The notes under the pieces were generated by a model that did no database searches, had not been told where the DNA came from, and saw only the letters and a list, made by a program, of their open reading frames with translations. A stretch of 64,000 bases of DNA from Micromonospora chokoriensis. Lineage in GTDB: Bacteria > Actinomycetota > Actinomycetes > Mycobacteriales > Micromonosporaceae. The stretch is taken from NCBI RefSeq assembly GCF_000718555.1, contig NZ_JOAN01000010.1, positions 234,386 through 298,385 on the forward strand, written 5' to 3'. Shown here piece after piece: positions 52,304 through 60,833 of this stretch. The position numbers were made by a program, and so were the translations under genes. Position 1 is the stretch's first letter. Every line of letters begins with the position of its first letter.

Positions 52304-53707
52304 GTGCACGACCTGCTGACCTGGGTGCAGGGTCTGCCCACCGTGTGGATCTACCTGGTCGCCGCGCTGATCGTGGCGGGCGAGACCGCGGTGATCTTCG
52401 GCCTGCTCGTGCCGGGTGAGGCTACCCTGCTGCTCGTCGGCTTCCTCACCTACAACGGTACCTTGCGGCTCGGGCCGGCGCTGCTCGTGATGATCGTGGC
52501 GGCGGTATCCGGCGATGGGCTGGCCTTTCGCGCCGGGCGGCGGTACGGGCCTCGGCTGCGCGCCAGGCTGGGTCACCGGGTCGGGCCCGGGCGGTGGGGT
52601 CGGGCCGACGCCATGCTCGCCCGCCTCGGTGGACGGGGCGTGTTCGCCGCCCGGTGGGTGGCCTTCGCCCGCACCCTGGTCCCCCGGTTGGCCGGCGCGG
52701 CCGGCATGCCGTACCGGCGGTTCGCCCTGTGGAACCTGGCCGGGGTGATGACCTGGGTGGGCGGTTCGGTGCTGCTCGGTCACCTCGCCGGTGAGTCGTA
52801 CGACACGGTTTCCCGGCTGCTCGGCCGGGCCACCGGGGTGGCGCTCCTGCTGCTGACCGGTCTGGTGGGCGTGGTGCTCGTCGGCCGATGGCTGGGTCGT
52901 AACCCCGACCCGGTGCGCGCGCTGCTGTCCCGGGCGGGCGCGCTGCCCCCGGTACGGTGGCTCACCGCCCGCTACGGGGTGCTGTTCTTCCTGGTCGCCA
53001 TGCGGATCGGCCCGGCCTGGACGCTGCTGCTCAATCTGGCCGCCGGGCTTCTGCTGCTCTTCGCCGCCGGGCTCGCCATCGCCGGTCTGCTCGCCGTGGC
53101 GGTCCGCAACAGTGGCCTGGCCGTGCTTGATGGCGCCATCGCCGGGTGGTTCGCCGCCCGGCGTACCTCGGGTGCCGCCGACGCCACGCTTGTCGTGGTG
53201 TCGGTGATGCGCGGGTCGGTGTTGATCCTGTTGGTGGCGCTGGTAGCCGCGGTGGTGGCGTGGCGCAACCGACCCTGGCGGGCGGATCTGCTCAGTGTGG
53301 TGGGCACGGTGGGCGCGTTCGTGCCGCTGGTGGTGCTGGCCGTGGTGGCCGAGCTGACCGGCCCGGACGGTGGTGAGGTGGCCCCTTTGTCGACCCAGAA
53401 CGCCGTGGTCGCGGCGAGCTTCTGCACCCTGGCCTGGCTGGTGTCGCGCAGCGCCCGCTGGCCGGTGGCGGTGGCCGCTTGGACCTTCGCCGCGGCGGCG
53501 GTGCTCGGGATCGGCGGCGCGCGGCTCTACCTCGCTCTGGACACGGCGAGCGGAACCGCTGCGGCGGTGCTGCTCGGGGTGCTCTGGACGGTGGTGTTCA
53601 TGGTCGCCTGGGCCACCCGGGACCGGGCGGTGGGCAATCGTCAGCCTCCGGTGGAGCAAGCCCGGCCGCCGTCGCAGGGGCACCGCCGACCGGTCGAACC
53701 TTGTTAG
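52304..53707 (+). CDS. DedA protein fused to degenerate PAP2-like domain
   Basis: 467 residues from GTG 52304. N-terminal DedA (SNARE-associated) domain, about 1-195: LVAALIVAGETAVIFGLLVPGEATLLLVGFL, GRRYGPRLRARLG, GRGVFAARWVAFARTLVPRLAGAAGMPYRRFALWNLAGVMTWVGG. The C-terminal part (about 225-445) has six or so membrane helices with PAP2-like placement: LSTQNAVVAASFCTLAWL replaces PSGH and GGARLYLALDTASG replaces SRVYLGVHWxxD. The catalytic Arg/His residues are missing, so phosphatase activity is unlikely. DedA proteins are lipid flippases (undecaprenyl phosphate) and the fusion suggests a lipid carrier role. Confidence 0.82.
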   Translation: MHDLLTWVQGLPTVWIYLVAALIVAGETAVIFGLLVPGEATLLLVGFLTYNGTLRLGPALLVMIVAAVSGDGLAFRAGRRYGPRLRARLGHRVGPGRWGRADAMLARLGGRGVFAARWVAFARTLVPRLAGAAGMPYRRFALWNLAGVMTWVGGSVLLGHLAGESYDTVSRLLGRATGVALLLLTGLVGVVLVGRWLGRNPDPVRALLSRAGALPPVRWLTARYGVLFFLVAMRIGPAWTLLLNLAAGLLLLFAAGLAIAGLLAVAVRNSGLAVLDGAIAGWFAARRTSGAADATLVVVSVMRGSVLILLVALVAAVVAWRNRPWRADLLSVVGTVGAFVPLVVLAVVAELTGPDGGEVAPLSTQNAVVAASFCTLAWLVSRSARWPVAVAAWTFAAAAVLGIGGARLYLALDTASGTAAAVLLGVLWTVVFMVAWATRDRAVGNRQPPVEQARPPSQGHRRPVEPC

Positions 53708-53740
53708 GGTGCGGCGACCATCACATCGGGAGGCAACGGC

Positions 53741-54619
53741 ATGGTTCGACGGACCGATCGGCTGGGCGCAGCGGTGCTCGCCGGGTTCATCGTGGCGGGC
53801 ACGCTGGGTGGCTGCACCCCCAAGGAGCAGAGCCCGCAGGGCCTGACCGCCCCGGTCGCGGTCACCGAGACGCCGGTGGCCGCTCTGCCCGACGAGCCCA
53901 CCGAGGAGCCGACGTCGGCGGCCCGGGTCACCGCGCCGAGCCCCGCGCTGAGCAGCAGCGCGCCGCCGGCCGCGAAGGTGCTGGCGAAGCCGGACCGGCC
54001 GGCCGTGGCGCCGAGGCCGCGCAGGGTGCCCCGGCCGCCCACCGAGACCCGGGTGCCCCCACCGGTCCGCAAGCCGCCGCCCCCCGCCGTCTGCCCCAGC
54101 TACAAGGGCACCCAGGCGACCCGGGCCCAGGTGAAGGCGGCGCTGACCGACGCGGCCGGCCGCATTTACTGGCCGGTCTCGGCACCGGACATCAAGATCC
54201 CGCTCACCCTGCTCAAGGCGACCGCCTGGCAGGAGAGCGGCTGGCAGTCCAACATCTACGCCTGCGACGGCGGGGTCGGGCTGCTGCAGGTGATGCCGGA
54301 CACCGCGACCTGGATGAACCAGCGGTTCGAGAAGAGCTATCAGATCGACGTCTACCAGGACAACGCCTACCTCGGCGCCACCTACCTGGCCTGGGCGACG
54401 AAGTACATCGGCGACATGTACTTCGAGGCCGACTACCGTCTCGACCCGGCACTGTGCACCAGCGAGCTGAACTCCTGCCTGCTCAACGCGGTCATCGCCG
54501 CGTACAACTTCGGGCACGGTGCAGTGGCGCAGGAGGGCAAGCCCCTGGCCATCCCCAACCCGTCGTACGTGCGCAACGTGCGGGCGCTGATGACCGAGTG
54601 CGTCTGCCTGGGGTACTGA
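53741..54619 (+). CDS. Lipoprotein lytic transglycosylase (SLT fold)
   Basis: 292 residues, ATG 53741 behind CGGGAGG. A lipoprotein signal ends with TLGGC (Cys25), followed by an 85-residue Pro/Ala-rich spacer that crosses the wall. The SLT domain: ATAWQESGWQSN with catalytic Glu165, GGVGLLQVMPDTATWMNQ, and AVIAAYNFGHGAVAQEG. It cleaves peptidoglycan glycan strands giving anhydromuropeptides. The four-helix Cys pairs (CDGG, CTSELNSCLL, ECVCLGY) suggest disulfides. It follows the DedA fusion by 33 nt, plausibly co-transcribed. Confidence 0.9.
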   Translation: MVRRTDRLGAAVLAGFIVAGTLGGCTPKEQSPQGLTAPVAVTETPVAALPDEPTEEPTSAARVTAPSPALSSSAPPAAKVLAKPDRPAVAPRPRRVPRPPTETRVPPPVRKPPPPAVCPSYKGTQATRAQVKAALTDAAGRIYWPVSAPDIKIPLTLLKATAWQESGWQSNIYACDGGVGLLQVMPDTATWMNQRFEKSYQIDVYQDNAYLGATYLAWATKYIGDMYFEADYRLDPALCTSELNSCLLNAVIAAYNFGHGAVAQEGKPLAIPNPSYVRNVRALMTECVCLGY

Positions 54620-54622
54620 CCT

Positions 54623-54658
54623 CGACGGGGCCGGGACGGATTCGTCCCGGCCCCGTCG
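54623..54658. terminator. Bidirectional terminator between SLT and MMPL genes
   Basis: Perfect 16-bp stem CGACGGGGCCGGGACG (54623-54638) and CGTCCCGGCCCCGTCG (54643-54658), loop GATT, between the convergent genes. Confidence 0.9.
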
Positions 54659-54664
54659 CGTCGG

Positions 54665-56791
54665 TCAGTCGTGCGCGGCGACCGGCTCCGGTGACCGTGG
54701 GGGGACCGCCACCGGGTCTCGCGTGATCCGGCCGGGCCACCAGAAGCGCTCGCCGAGCAGGAACGCCAGCGCCGGCACCAGGACGGTGCGGACCAGCAGG
54801 GTGTCGAGCAGGACGCCGATGCAGACGATGATGCCGATCTGGGTCAACGTGATCAGCGGCAGCACGCCGAGCACGGCGAAGACGGCGGCGAGCAGCACGC
54901 CGGCGCTGGTGATCACGCCGCCGGTGACCCGCAGGGCGGAGAGCATCCCGTCGCGGGTGCCGGCGCTGCGGGCGTCCTCCCGGGCCCTGGTGACCAGGAA
55001 GATGTTGTAGTCCACCCCGAGCGCCACCAGGAACACGAAGGCGAGCAGCAGCACACCGCTGTCCAGTGCGGGGAAGTTCAGCACGTGGTCGAAGAGCAGC
55101 CAGGCCGCGCCGAGGCTGGCGAAGAACGACGCGATCACGGTGAGCACCAGCAGCAGCGGTGCGAGCAGGCCGCGCAGCAGCACCACCAGCACGGCGCCGA
55201 CCAGCAGCAGGATGATCGGCAGGATGAGTCGTAGGTCACGGTCGTTCGCCTCGTCGGAGTCGTACGTGGCGGCCACGGAACCACCGACGATCGCGCCGGA
55301 CGGGGGGTCGGCGCCGGCGGCGGCCGGCGGCGCGGAGCCGGGAACGGCGGCGACCGCCTCGCGCAGCGCCTCGATGGCGCGGTCCGAGGCGGTGGTGCCG
55401 GGTTCGGCGTCGAGGACCACGTCGACCTGGGCGACGGCCGCACCGGCGTCGCCGGGACGCGCCGAGGCGACTCCGGGCACCGCGGTGGCGGCGTCGGTGA
55501 CCGCCCGCACCGCCGCCGGGGTGGTGATCACGGCGACCGGCTGGGTGCTGCCGGCGGGGAAGGCCCGCGCCAGGGTCTGTGCCCCGGCCACCGCCTCGGG
55601 CTCGGCCCGGAACTGTTCGGTCTCGGACAGGCCGGTGCGGATGCCGAGCCCACCCAGTGCCAGGCCGCCGAGCAGCAGGGTGGCCAGCGTCGCGACAACC
55701 ACCGGGCGGCGTTCCACGGCCGCGCCGAGCCGACCCCAGAGCCGGCCCTCGCGCACCGGGCCGCCGACCCGGGGCACGAACGGCCAGAACAGGCCGCGCC
55801 CGAAGAGCACCAGCACGGCGGGGAGCACGAACAGGGCCGAGAGCATGGCGAAGACCACACCGGTGGCGCAGGCCACCGCCAAAGCCCGGTTGGTCTCCTG
55901 TTCACTGAGCAGCAGGGTGAGGACGCCGAGCACGACGGTGCCGCCACTGGCGAGGATGGGCTCCGCGGTGCGGCGCAGCGCGGCGCGCATCGCCGCGAAC
56001 CGGTCCTCGGCGCGGCGCAGCTCCTCCCGGTAGCGGGCGATGAGCAGCAGCGCGTAATCGGTGGCGGCGCCGAAGACCAGCACGCTGGCGATGCCGGTGA
56101 CCTGACCCTGCTGAAGGTTGATGCCGACGGCCGGCACGATGACGTCCACCGCGCGCAGGGTGAGCTGCTCGGTCGCGGCGACCACGGCGAGCGGCACGAT
56201 CCACAGGAACGGGCTGCGGTAGGTGATCAGCAGGAGCAGCGCGACCACGGCGGCGGTGACCGCGAGCAGGGTGACGTCGGCGCCGTCGAAGACCGAGGAG
56301 AGGTCGGCGGTGAAGGCCGGGGCGCCGGTCACCTCGACGGTCAGCCCGTCGGGCAGGTCGGCCAGAGCGGTGCGCAGCTGGGTCACTGTGTCGGTGACGA
56401 CCTCCTGCCCGCCGGCGGTGTCCAGCGGCACGGCGACGAGGGCCACCGCGCCGTCCGGGGAGACCTGGGCGGGGCTGACCTGCCCGCCCACCGCGAAGCG
56501 GCGTAGGTCGTCGGCGCGAGCGCCGACGGTGGCCCGGTCGGCCTCGCTCAGCGCGCCGCCGTCGTCACGGCTGATCACCACGATGGCCGGCTGCACGTCG
56601 CGCGACGGCAGTTGGTCCTGCAGACGCTGCACCTGGGTCGACTGCCACTGCACGGACAGGCCGGTGGCGGAGACCGGTGCCGGGTTGTCCGGCTGGGGCG
56701 TGCCGAAGACGGCCGCGCCGACGACGATCGCGGCGGCCACGGTGAGCCAGGCGGCCAGCCGGCCGCGAGCGACTCTGGTGAACACAGACAT
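54665..56791 (-). CDS. MMPL/RND-family lipid or drug exporter
   Basis: 708 residues, ATG 56791 behind TTGAGGT. Twelve-helix RND architecture in two halves: an N-terminal helix, a large extracellular loop (about 45-165, with the PAIVVISRDDGG strand), a helix bundle (VTAAVVALLLLITYRSPFLWIVPL, TGIASVLVFGAATDYALLLIARYREELR) with the proton-relay Asp-Tyr typical of MmpL. A second loop (about 395-500) and second bundle follow (LDSGVLLLAFVFLVALGVDYNIFLVTRAREDARS). Exports hydrophobic compounds. Divergent from marR, which probably represses it. Confidence 0.93.
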   Translation of the reverse strand: MSVFTRVARGRLAAWLTVAAAIVVGAAVFGTPQPDNPAPVSATGLSVQWQSTQVQRLQDQLPSRDVQPAIVVISRDDGGALSEADRATVGARADDLRRFAVGGQVSPAQVSPDGAVALVAVPLDTAGGQEVVTDTVTQLRTALADLPDGLTVEVTGAPAFTADLSSVFDGADVTLLAVTAAVVALLLLITYRSPFLWIVPLAVVAATEQLTLRAVDVIVPAVGINLQQGQVTGIASVLVFGAATDYALLLIARYREELRRAEDRFAAMRAALRRTAEPILASGGTVVLGVLTLLLSEQETNRALAVACATGVVFAMLSALFVLPAVLVLFGRGLFWPFVPRVGGPVREGRLWGRLGAAVERRPVVVATLATLLLGGLALGGLGIRTGLSETEQFRAEPEAVAGAQTLARAFPAGSTQPVAVITTPAAVRAVTDAATAVPGVASARPGDAGAAVAQVDVVLDAEPGTTASDRAIEALREAVAAVPGSAPPAAAGADPPSGAIVGGSVAATYDSDEANDRDLRLILPIILLLVGAVLVVLLRGLLAPLLLVLTVIASFFASLGAAWLLFDHVLNFPALDSGVLLLAFVFLVALGVDYNIFLVTRAREDARSAGTRDGMLSALRVTGGVITSAGVLLAAVFAVLGVLPLITLTQIGIIVCIGVLLDTLLVRTVLVPALAFLLGERFWWPGRITRDPVAVPPRSPEPVAAHD

Positions 56792-56825
56792 CAGATGACC
56801 TCAAGGTCTTTCGAAATCCGAGTAT

Positions 56826-56861
56826 CTCGACAATCGAGATTATCGAGGGCTGTTCTATGCT
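56826..56861. promoter_or_regulatory. MarR operator cluster and marR promoter in mmpL/marR intergenic region
   Basis: CTCGA-CAA-TCGAG palindrome (56826-56838) followed by a second ATCGAG, all within the promoter region. For marR, TCGAGA (56834-56839), 16-nt spacer, TATGCT (56856-56861) makes a usable promoter, with the palindrome over its -35. Repression of both genes by the MarR protein is inferred. Confidence 0.5.
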
Positions 56862-56899
56862 GCAACTCGGGGGACCGACGACGGGAAGAGCGGCGCGAG

Positions 56900-57430
56900 G
56901 TGGCGACTCACGGCATGTACCGGCGGCGCGACACGCGCCGCGAGCAGCTGGTCGCCGAGATCACCAACAACCTCCGGCGGTACGCGGTCGACGCCCAGCA
57001 GGTCGGCCACGCCTTCGCCAACCTGCACGGGCTCAACCCGACCGACCTCCAGGCGTTGATCGCGGTGATGGACGCCGAGCTGCTCGGTGACCCGATCACC
57101 CCCGGCCGCCTCGGCGAGCAGCTCAACCTCTCCTCCGGCTCGGTCACGGCCCTGATCGACCGGCTGGAGCGAGCCGGCCACATCCGCCGGGACCGGGACA
57201 CCGCCGACCGACGCAAGGTGCTGCTGCACTACGCCGACCAGGGCGCCGCCCTGGCCATGGAGTTCTTCCAGCCGCTGGGCGCCCGTACCGACACGGTGAT
57301 GGCCCGCTTCGGCGAGGACGAGCTGGAGGTGGTGCACCGGTTCATGGCGGAGATGAGCGAGTCACTGCGGGGGCACCGGGACGAGGTGCGCGCCGCCCGA
57401 CCCGAGTCGCCCCGCCGCCCCACGGGCTGA
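56900..57430 (+). CDS. MarR-family transcriptional regulator
   Basis: 176 residues from GTG 56900; ATG 56915 is possible. Winged helix: HGLNPTDLQALIAVMDAELLGDPITPGRLGEQLNLSSGSVTALIDRLERAGHIRRDRDTADRRKVLLHYADQGAALAMEFF is the classical MarR recognition helix plus wing (DxxDRR). An N-terminal helix rich in Arg gives dimerisation. It is divergent from an MMPL exporter and followed 3 nt later by a CocE hydrolase, so it probably regulates export and esterase activity in response to an aromatic or lipid ligand. Confidence 0.92.
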   Translation: MATHGMYRRRDTRREQLVAEITNNLRRYAVDAQQVGHAFANLHGLNPTDLQALIAVMDAELLGDPITPGRLGEQLNLSSGSVTALIDRLERAGHIRRDRDTADRRKVLLHYADQGAALAMEFFQPLGARTDTVMARFGEDELEVVHRFMAEMSESLRGHRDEVRAARPESPRRPTG

Positions 57431-57433
57431 CCG

Positions 57434-59113
57434 GTGCCGCAACGGCTCGTCACCCGCCTCGTCAGCGCCGCGCTGCGCCTGCCACCGACCCGCCCCGGCC
57501 CGGTGCGGGTCACCCGCGACATCCCGGTCCGGGCCCGCGACGGCGTGGTGCTGCGCACCGATCACTACGCCCCGGGCGTCCGGGACGCGCCGACCGTGCT
57601 GATCCGTACCCCATACGGGCGGGGCGGCCCGCTGCGGCTGCTCGGTCGGCTGCTCGCCGCGCGAGGTCGACACGCGGTGATCCAGTCGTGCCGGGGCACC
57701 GGCGGCTCCGGCGGGACGTTCGCCCCGCTGGTGCACGAGCGCGACGACGGTGTGGACACCCTGGACTGGCTGCGCCGCCAGCCCTGGTGGTCCGGCCAGC
57801 TCGGCATGTTCGGGGTCAGCTACCAGGGCTTCGCGCAGTGGGCGCTGGCCGCCGACGCCGGCGAGGAGCTGCGTGCGATGGTCGCGGTGGTGACCGCCTC
57901 GGCCACCCGGGACTCGACGTACGCGGGGGAGTCCTTCGCCCTGGACACCGTGCTGACCTGGGCGGAGCTGCTGCACGCGCAGACCGTGCCGTGGCTGACC
58001 CGGCAGTGGGAGCTCAAGCGCGGGCAGCCCCGCCTGGCCGCCGCGCTGGAGCACCTCCCACTGACCGACGCCGACCGGGTGGCCACCGGCGTGACCATCC
58101 CGTTCTTCCAGGAGTGGCTGCGCCACCACACCCCGCAGGCCGCGTACTGGCGCAGGAGGGTCTTCGCCGACCAGGTCAACCAGGTGCGGGCGCCGGTGAT
58201 CATGGTCACCGGGTGGCACGACATCTTCCTGCCCGCCCAGCTCGACGACCACGCCGTTCTGCGCGCCGCCGGCACACCGCCGCGCCTGGTGATCGGCCCG
58301 TGGACGCACGGCAGCCCCGGCCTGTTCGTGGCCGCGCTGCGCGAGGGGTTGGCCTGGCTCGACGAGCACCTGCCGGCCGCGCCGCCGCCGAGCGGGTGGC
58401 CACGTCCCGCCGTGCCGCCCGTTCGGCTGTACGTCAGCGGTGCCGGCGGCGGCTGGCGGGACCTGTCGGACTGGCCGCCGCCGGCGGTCGAGACCGCTTG
58501 GCACCTGCATCCCGGTGGTGAGCTGGCGGTGCGCCCGCCGGTCGCCTCGACACCGGACGCGCTCCGCTACGACCCCGCCGACCCCACCCCGTCGCTGGGT
58601 GGTCCACTGCTCGTCGCGAAGCGGGCCGGCCCGGTGGACAACCGGCGTGTCGAGGCCCGCCCCGACGTGCTGACCTACACCAGCGCCCCGCTGACCGGGC
58701 CGGTCGAGGTGATCGGCCCGGTACGCGCCGAGATCCACGTCCGCAGCGACCTGCCGTACCTGGACGTCTTCGTTCGATTGTGCGACGTGGACCGCCGGGG
58801 TCGCTCGTGGAACGTGTGCGACGGTCTGGTGCGGGTCACACCCGAGCGCTTCCCGGCCGACGCTTGCGGAGCGCTGCGGATTCCGGTGCCGCTCTGGCCG
58901 ACCGCGTACCGGTTCGCGGCCGGACACCGGCTGCGGGTGCAGGTCTCCGGTGGCGCCCATCCGCGCTGGGCCCGCAACCCCGGCACCGGAGAGCCCCTCG
59001 GCGTGGCGGTGACGCTGCGTGCTGGCTGGCGGCAGGTTCTGCACGATCCGGCTCACCCCTCAGCGCTGCTGTTGCCGATCGTCCACTCTGCCCCGCCTGA
59101 ATATCCATTCTGA
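57434..59113 (+). CDS. CocE/NonD-family (S15-type) hydrolase
   Basis: 559 residues, GTG 57434, 3 nt after marR. N-terminal alpha/beta hydrolase with nucleophile Ser129 in GMFGVSYQGFAQWALAA. The acid and base lie in VTGWHDIFLPAQLDDHAVL and PWTHGSPGLF, and an oxyanion Tyr is present in RTPYGRGG. The C-terminal domain (from about 345) is a jelly-roll X-Pro dipeptidyl-peptidase C-terminal-type domain ending GWRQVLHDPAHPSALLLPIV. Family members hydrolyse acyl esters such as cocaine, or act as X-Pro peptidases. It is not secreted. Substrate unknown; co-transcribed with MarR. Confidence 0.92.
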   Translation: MPQRLVTRLVSAALRLPPTRPGPVRVTRDIPVRARDGVVLRTDHYAPGVRDAPTVLIRTPYGRGGPLRLLGRLLAARGRHAVIQSCRGTGGSGGTFAPLVHERDDGVDTLDWLRRQPWWSGQLGMFGVSYQGFAQWALAADAGEELRAMVAVVTASATRDSTYAGESFALDTVLTWAELLHAQTVPWLTRQWELKRGQPRLAAALEHLPLTDADRVATGVTIPFFQEWLRHHTPQAAYWRRRVFADQVNQVRAPVIMVTGWHDIFLPAQLDDHAVLRAAGTPPRLVIGPWTHGSPGLFVAALREGLAWLDEHLPAAPPPSGWPRPAVPPVRLYVSGAGGGWRDLSDWPPPAVETAWHLHPGGELAVRPPVASTPDALRYDPADPTPSLGGPLLVAKRAGPVDNRRVEARPDVLTYTSAPLTGPVEVIGPVRAEIHVRSDLPYLDVFVRLCDVDRRGRSWNVCDGLVRVTPERFPADACGALRIPVPLWPTAYRFAAGHRLRVQVSGGAHPRWARNPGTGEPLGVAVTLRAGWRQVLHDPAHPSALLLPIVHSAPPEYPF

Positions 59114-59159
59114 ACAAACCCCATCTGAGCTGGGCGTTTGTCGGAAACGCGGGCTATGG

Positions 59160-59168
59160 TTGAGTCAA
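59160..59168. promoter_or_regulatory. Second copy of palindrome TTGAGTCAA
   Basis: TTGAGTCAA within CTATGGTTGAGTCAACGCC, 104 bp before the M15-like gene; the same core and flanks as at 21869-21877. The GCGTTT-GTCGG-AAACGC hairpin (59134-59150) lies just upstream, and TATGGT could be the -10. Confidence 0.35.
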
Positions 59169-59271
59169 CGCCCGGCGCCGTGCATCAGTAGGCCGGGCTC
59201 GTCCAAAGCCCAGCACCGCGTACGCGGTGTGATGTCGTGCCCGGTCCTCACCTCTCGGAAAGGGGGACCCC

Positions 59272-60147
59272 ATGACCCGGGCCCCGGCTAATCTTCTGGC
59301 CGTCCGAAGCCTCCTCCTCACTCACCTCGACAACGCCCCCGGGCCTGACGACCTCGATCCGGGCGAGGTCGGCATCGTCGGCGACTCAGCCCACCGGGGC
59401 GGCTACCACTGCGGATCGGACCGGGTGGTCACCAACGACTACTCGGTGGTCGAGTCGCCCCGAGACCGGGCCGGGCTGACCCTCGACGCCGCAGCGCTGG
59501 ACGTCGGCCAGTTCGACGTTCGCTCCGGTGGCCGTACGAACACCCTGGCCACCTTCTCGGTCTGGTGTGTCGCGCAGTGCGCCGCGAACGCGGCCGACAC
59601 CCGGGACATCCGGGAAATCATCTACAGCCCCGACGGCACCACGGTGAAGCGGTGGGATCGCCTCGGCAAGCGCACCAGCGGCGACAGCTCACACCGCTGG
59701 CACACCCACTTCAGCTTCTTCCGTGACGCCATCAAGGCAGGCCGCGACCAGCGGCCGCTGTTCCGCCGCTACCTCAGCTCCATCGGACTCCTGGAGGACG
59801 ACGACATGACCCCCGAAGAACACAACTGGCTGGCCACCGTCCACAAGAACCTCACCGTGTTGGATGGCCGCAACCCGGTCGGGCAGATCTACACCCGGAT
59901 GGCGATGGGTGAGGACGCCACCGTCGCGAACTACACCCCGGCGCACCCGACGCTGAAATCGCTCGCCGCCCAGATCAGCGCGATGCAGACGGCACTGACC
60001 GCGTTGTCCAACCAGGACTTCACCGACGAGCCGGCGATTGTGGCGGGCGTGCTGGCCTCGCTGACGCCGGAGAAGATCGCCGCCGCGATCCCGCCCACCA
60101 TGGCCAAGCAGGTCGCCGACGAGTTGGCCCGCCGGCTGGTCGCCTGA
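59272..60147 (+). CDS. M15-like zinc peptidase / endolysin-like protein
   Basis: 291 residues, ATG 59272, with GGAAAGGGGG upstream. The N-terminal half has a GYHCGSDRVVTNDYSVVE stretch (His46, Asp56) and SSHRWHTHFSFFRD (His144, His146), the two parts of an M15/VanY-type zinc site: HxxxxxxxDxS and WHxH. Such domains are carboxypeptidases of peptidoglycan peptides and occur in phage endolysins. The C-terminal half (helical, EHNWLATVHKNLTVLDGRNPVGQIYTRM, then EPAIVAGVLASLTPEKIAAAIPPTMAKQVADELARRL) is a likely dimerisation or cell-wall-targeting coiled coil. There is no signal peptide. Prophage origin is possible but unproven. Confidence 0.6.
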   Translation: MTRAPANLLAVRSLLLTHLDNAPGPDDLDPGEVGIVGDSAHRGGYHCGSDRVVTNDYSVVESPRDRAGLTLDAAALDVGQFDVRSGGRTNTLATFSVWCVAQCAANAADTRDIREIIYSPDGTTVKRWDRLGKRTSGDSSHRWHTHFSFFRDAIKAGRDQRPLFRRYLSSIGLLEDDDMTPEEHNWLATVHKNLTVLDGRNPVGQIYTRMAMGEDATVANYTPAHPTLKSLAAQISAMQTALTALSNQDFTDEPAIVAGVLASLTPEKIAAAIPPTMAKQVADELARRLVA

Positions 60148-60148
60148 G

Positions 60149-60183
60149 CGAGGGGCGGCCCGTAGCCGCCGGGCCGCCCCTCG
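60149..60183 (+). terminator. Terminator after the M15-like gene
   Basis: Perfect 14-bp stem CGAGGGGCGGCCCG (60149-60162) and CGGGCCGCCCCTCG (60170-60183), loop 7 nt, directly after the stop. Confidence 0.9.
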
Positions 60184-60195
60184 TGGGCACCACTC

Positions 60196-60227
60196 GCGCA
60201 AGATTCATTGGGCAGCGAATGTTGCGC
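60196..60227. promoter_or_regulatory. Candidate ArsR operator upstream of arsR-MFS operon
   Basis: GCGCAAGATTC (60196-60206) and GAATGTTGCGC (60217-60227) form an inverted repeat with 10 of 11 matches, centres 21 bp apart, two helical turns. It is positioned 31 bp before the ArsR-type start, ideal for autorepression by a dimer pair. Confidence 0.5.
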
Positions 60228-60257
60228 AATGGCTCTTGCGGATGTCAGGCTGTCGCC

Positions 60258-60833
60258 ATGGACAGCCCCGACGTACGCCAGATCACCGACTCCCGAGTGC
60301 TGGCCGCCATGGCCCACCCATTACGTCGCCGGCTGATGGACGTGCTCAAGGTCCACGGGCCGTCCACCGTCGGCCTGCTCGCCGAGCGCACCGACCAGGC
60401 CCCCGCGAACGTCAGCCATCACCTCAAGGTCCTCGCCGCCGCCGACCTGGTCACCGAGGCGCCCGAGCTGGCGCGGGACCGGCGCGAGCGATGGTGGCGC
60501 CTGGTCACCCGAGGGCTGCGCTGGTCCAACGCCGACTTCGACGCCGACCCGGCCTCCCGAGCGGTCGCCGACGCCGCCACCTCGCTTAACCTGGACCGCC
60601 ACGTCGCCCTGGCCCGGGCCTGGCACGCCGTCGACGAGACCACCCAGGCCACCTGGAACGACGCGCCATTCTCCACCGACCACTGGCTGCGCCTCACGCC
60701 CGAGGAGTTGGCCGAGCTGAGCCGCGAGATGATCGAAGTCCTCGCGCGCTGGGCCAACCGGGACCTGCCCGACGACGACGCCGACCGCCGGCCGGTCTTC
60801 GTGTTCGTCCACGGCGTCCCGGCCCGCCCGTGA
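60258..60833 (+). CDS. ArsR/SmtB-like (HTH_20) transcriptional regulator
   Basis: 191 residues from ATG 60258. The winged helix covers about 10-75 (LAAMAHPLRRRLMDVLKVHGPSTVGLLAERTDQAPANVSHHLKVLAAADLV), then an EAPELARDRRERWWRLV wing. No obvious metal-binding cysteine pair (ELCVCDL-type) is present, so a non-metal ligand is likely. The C-terminal helical part is typical of DUF4097/HTH_20-type regulators linked with MFS exporters. It overlaps the MFS gene (GTGA), and an inverted repeat lies upstream. Confidence 0.9.
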   Translation: MDSPDVRQITDSRVLAAMAHPLRRRLMDVLKVHGPSTVGLLAERTDQAPANVSHHLKVLAAADLVTEAPELARDRRERWWRLVTRGLRWSNADFDADPASRAVADAATSLNLDRHVALARAWHAVDETTQATWNDAPFSTDHWLRLTPEELAELSREMIEVLARWANRDLPDDDADRRPVFVFVHGVPARP

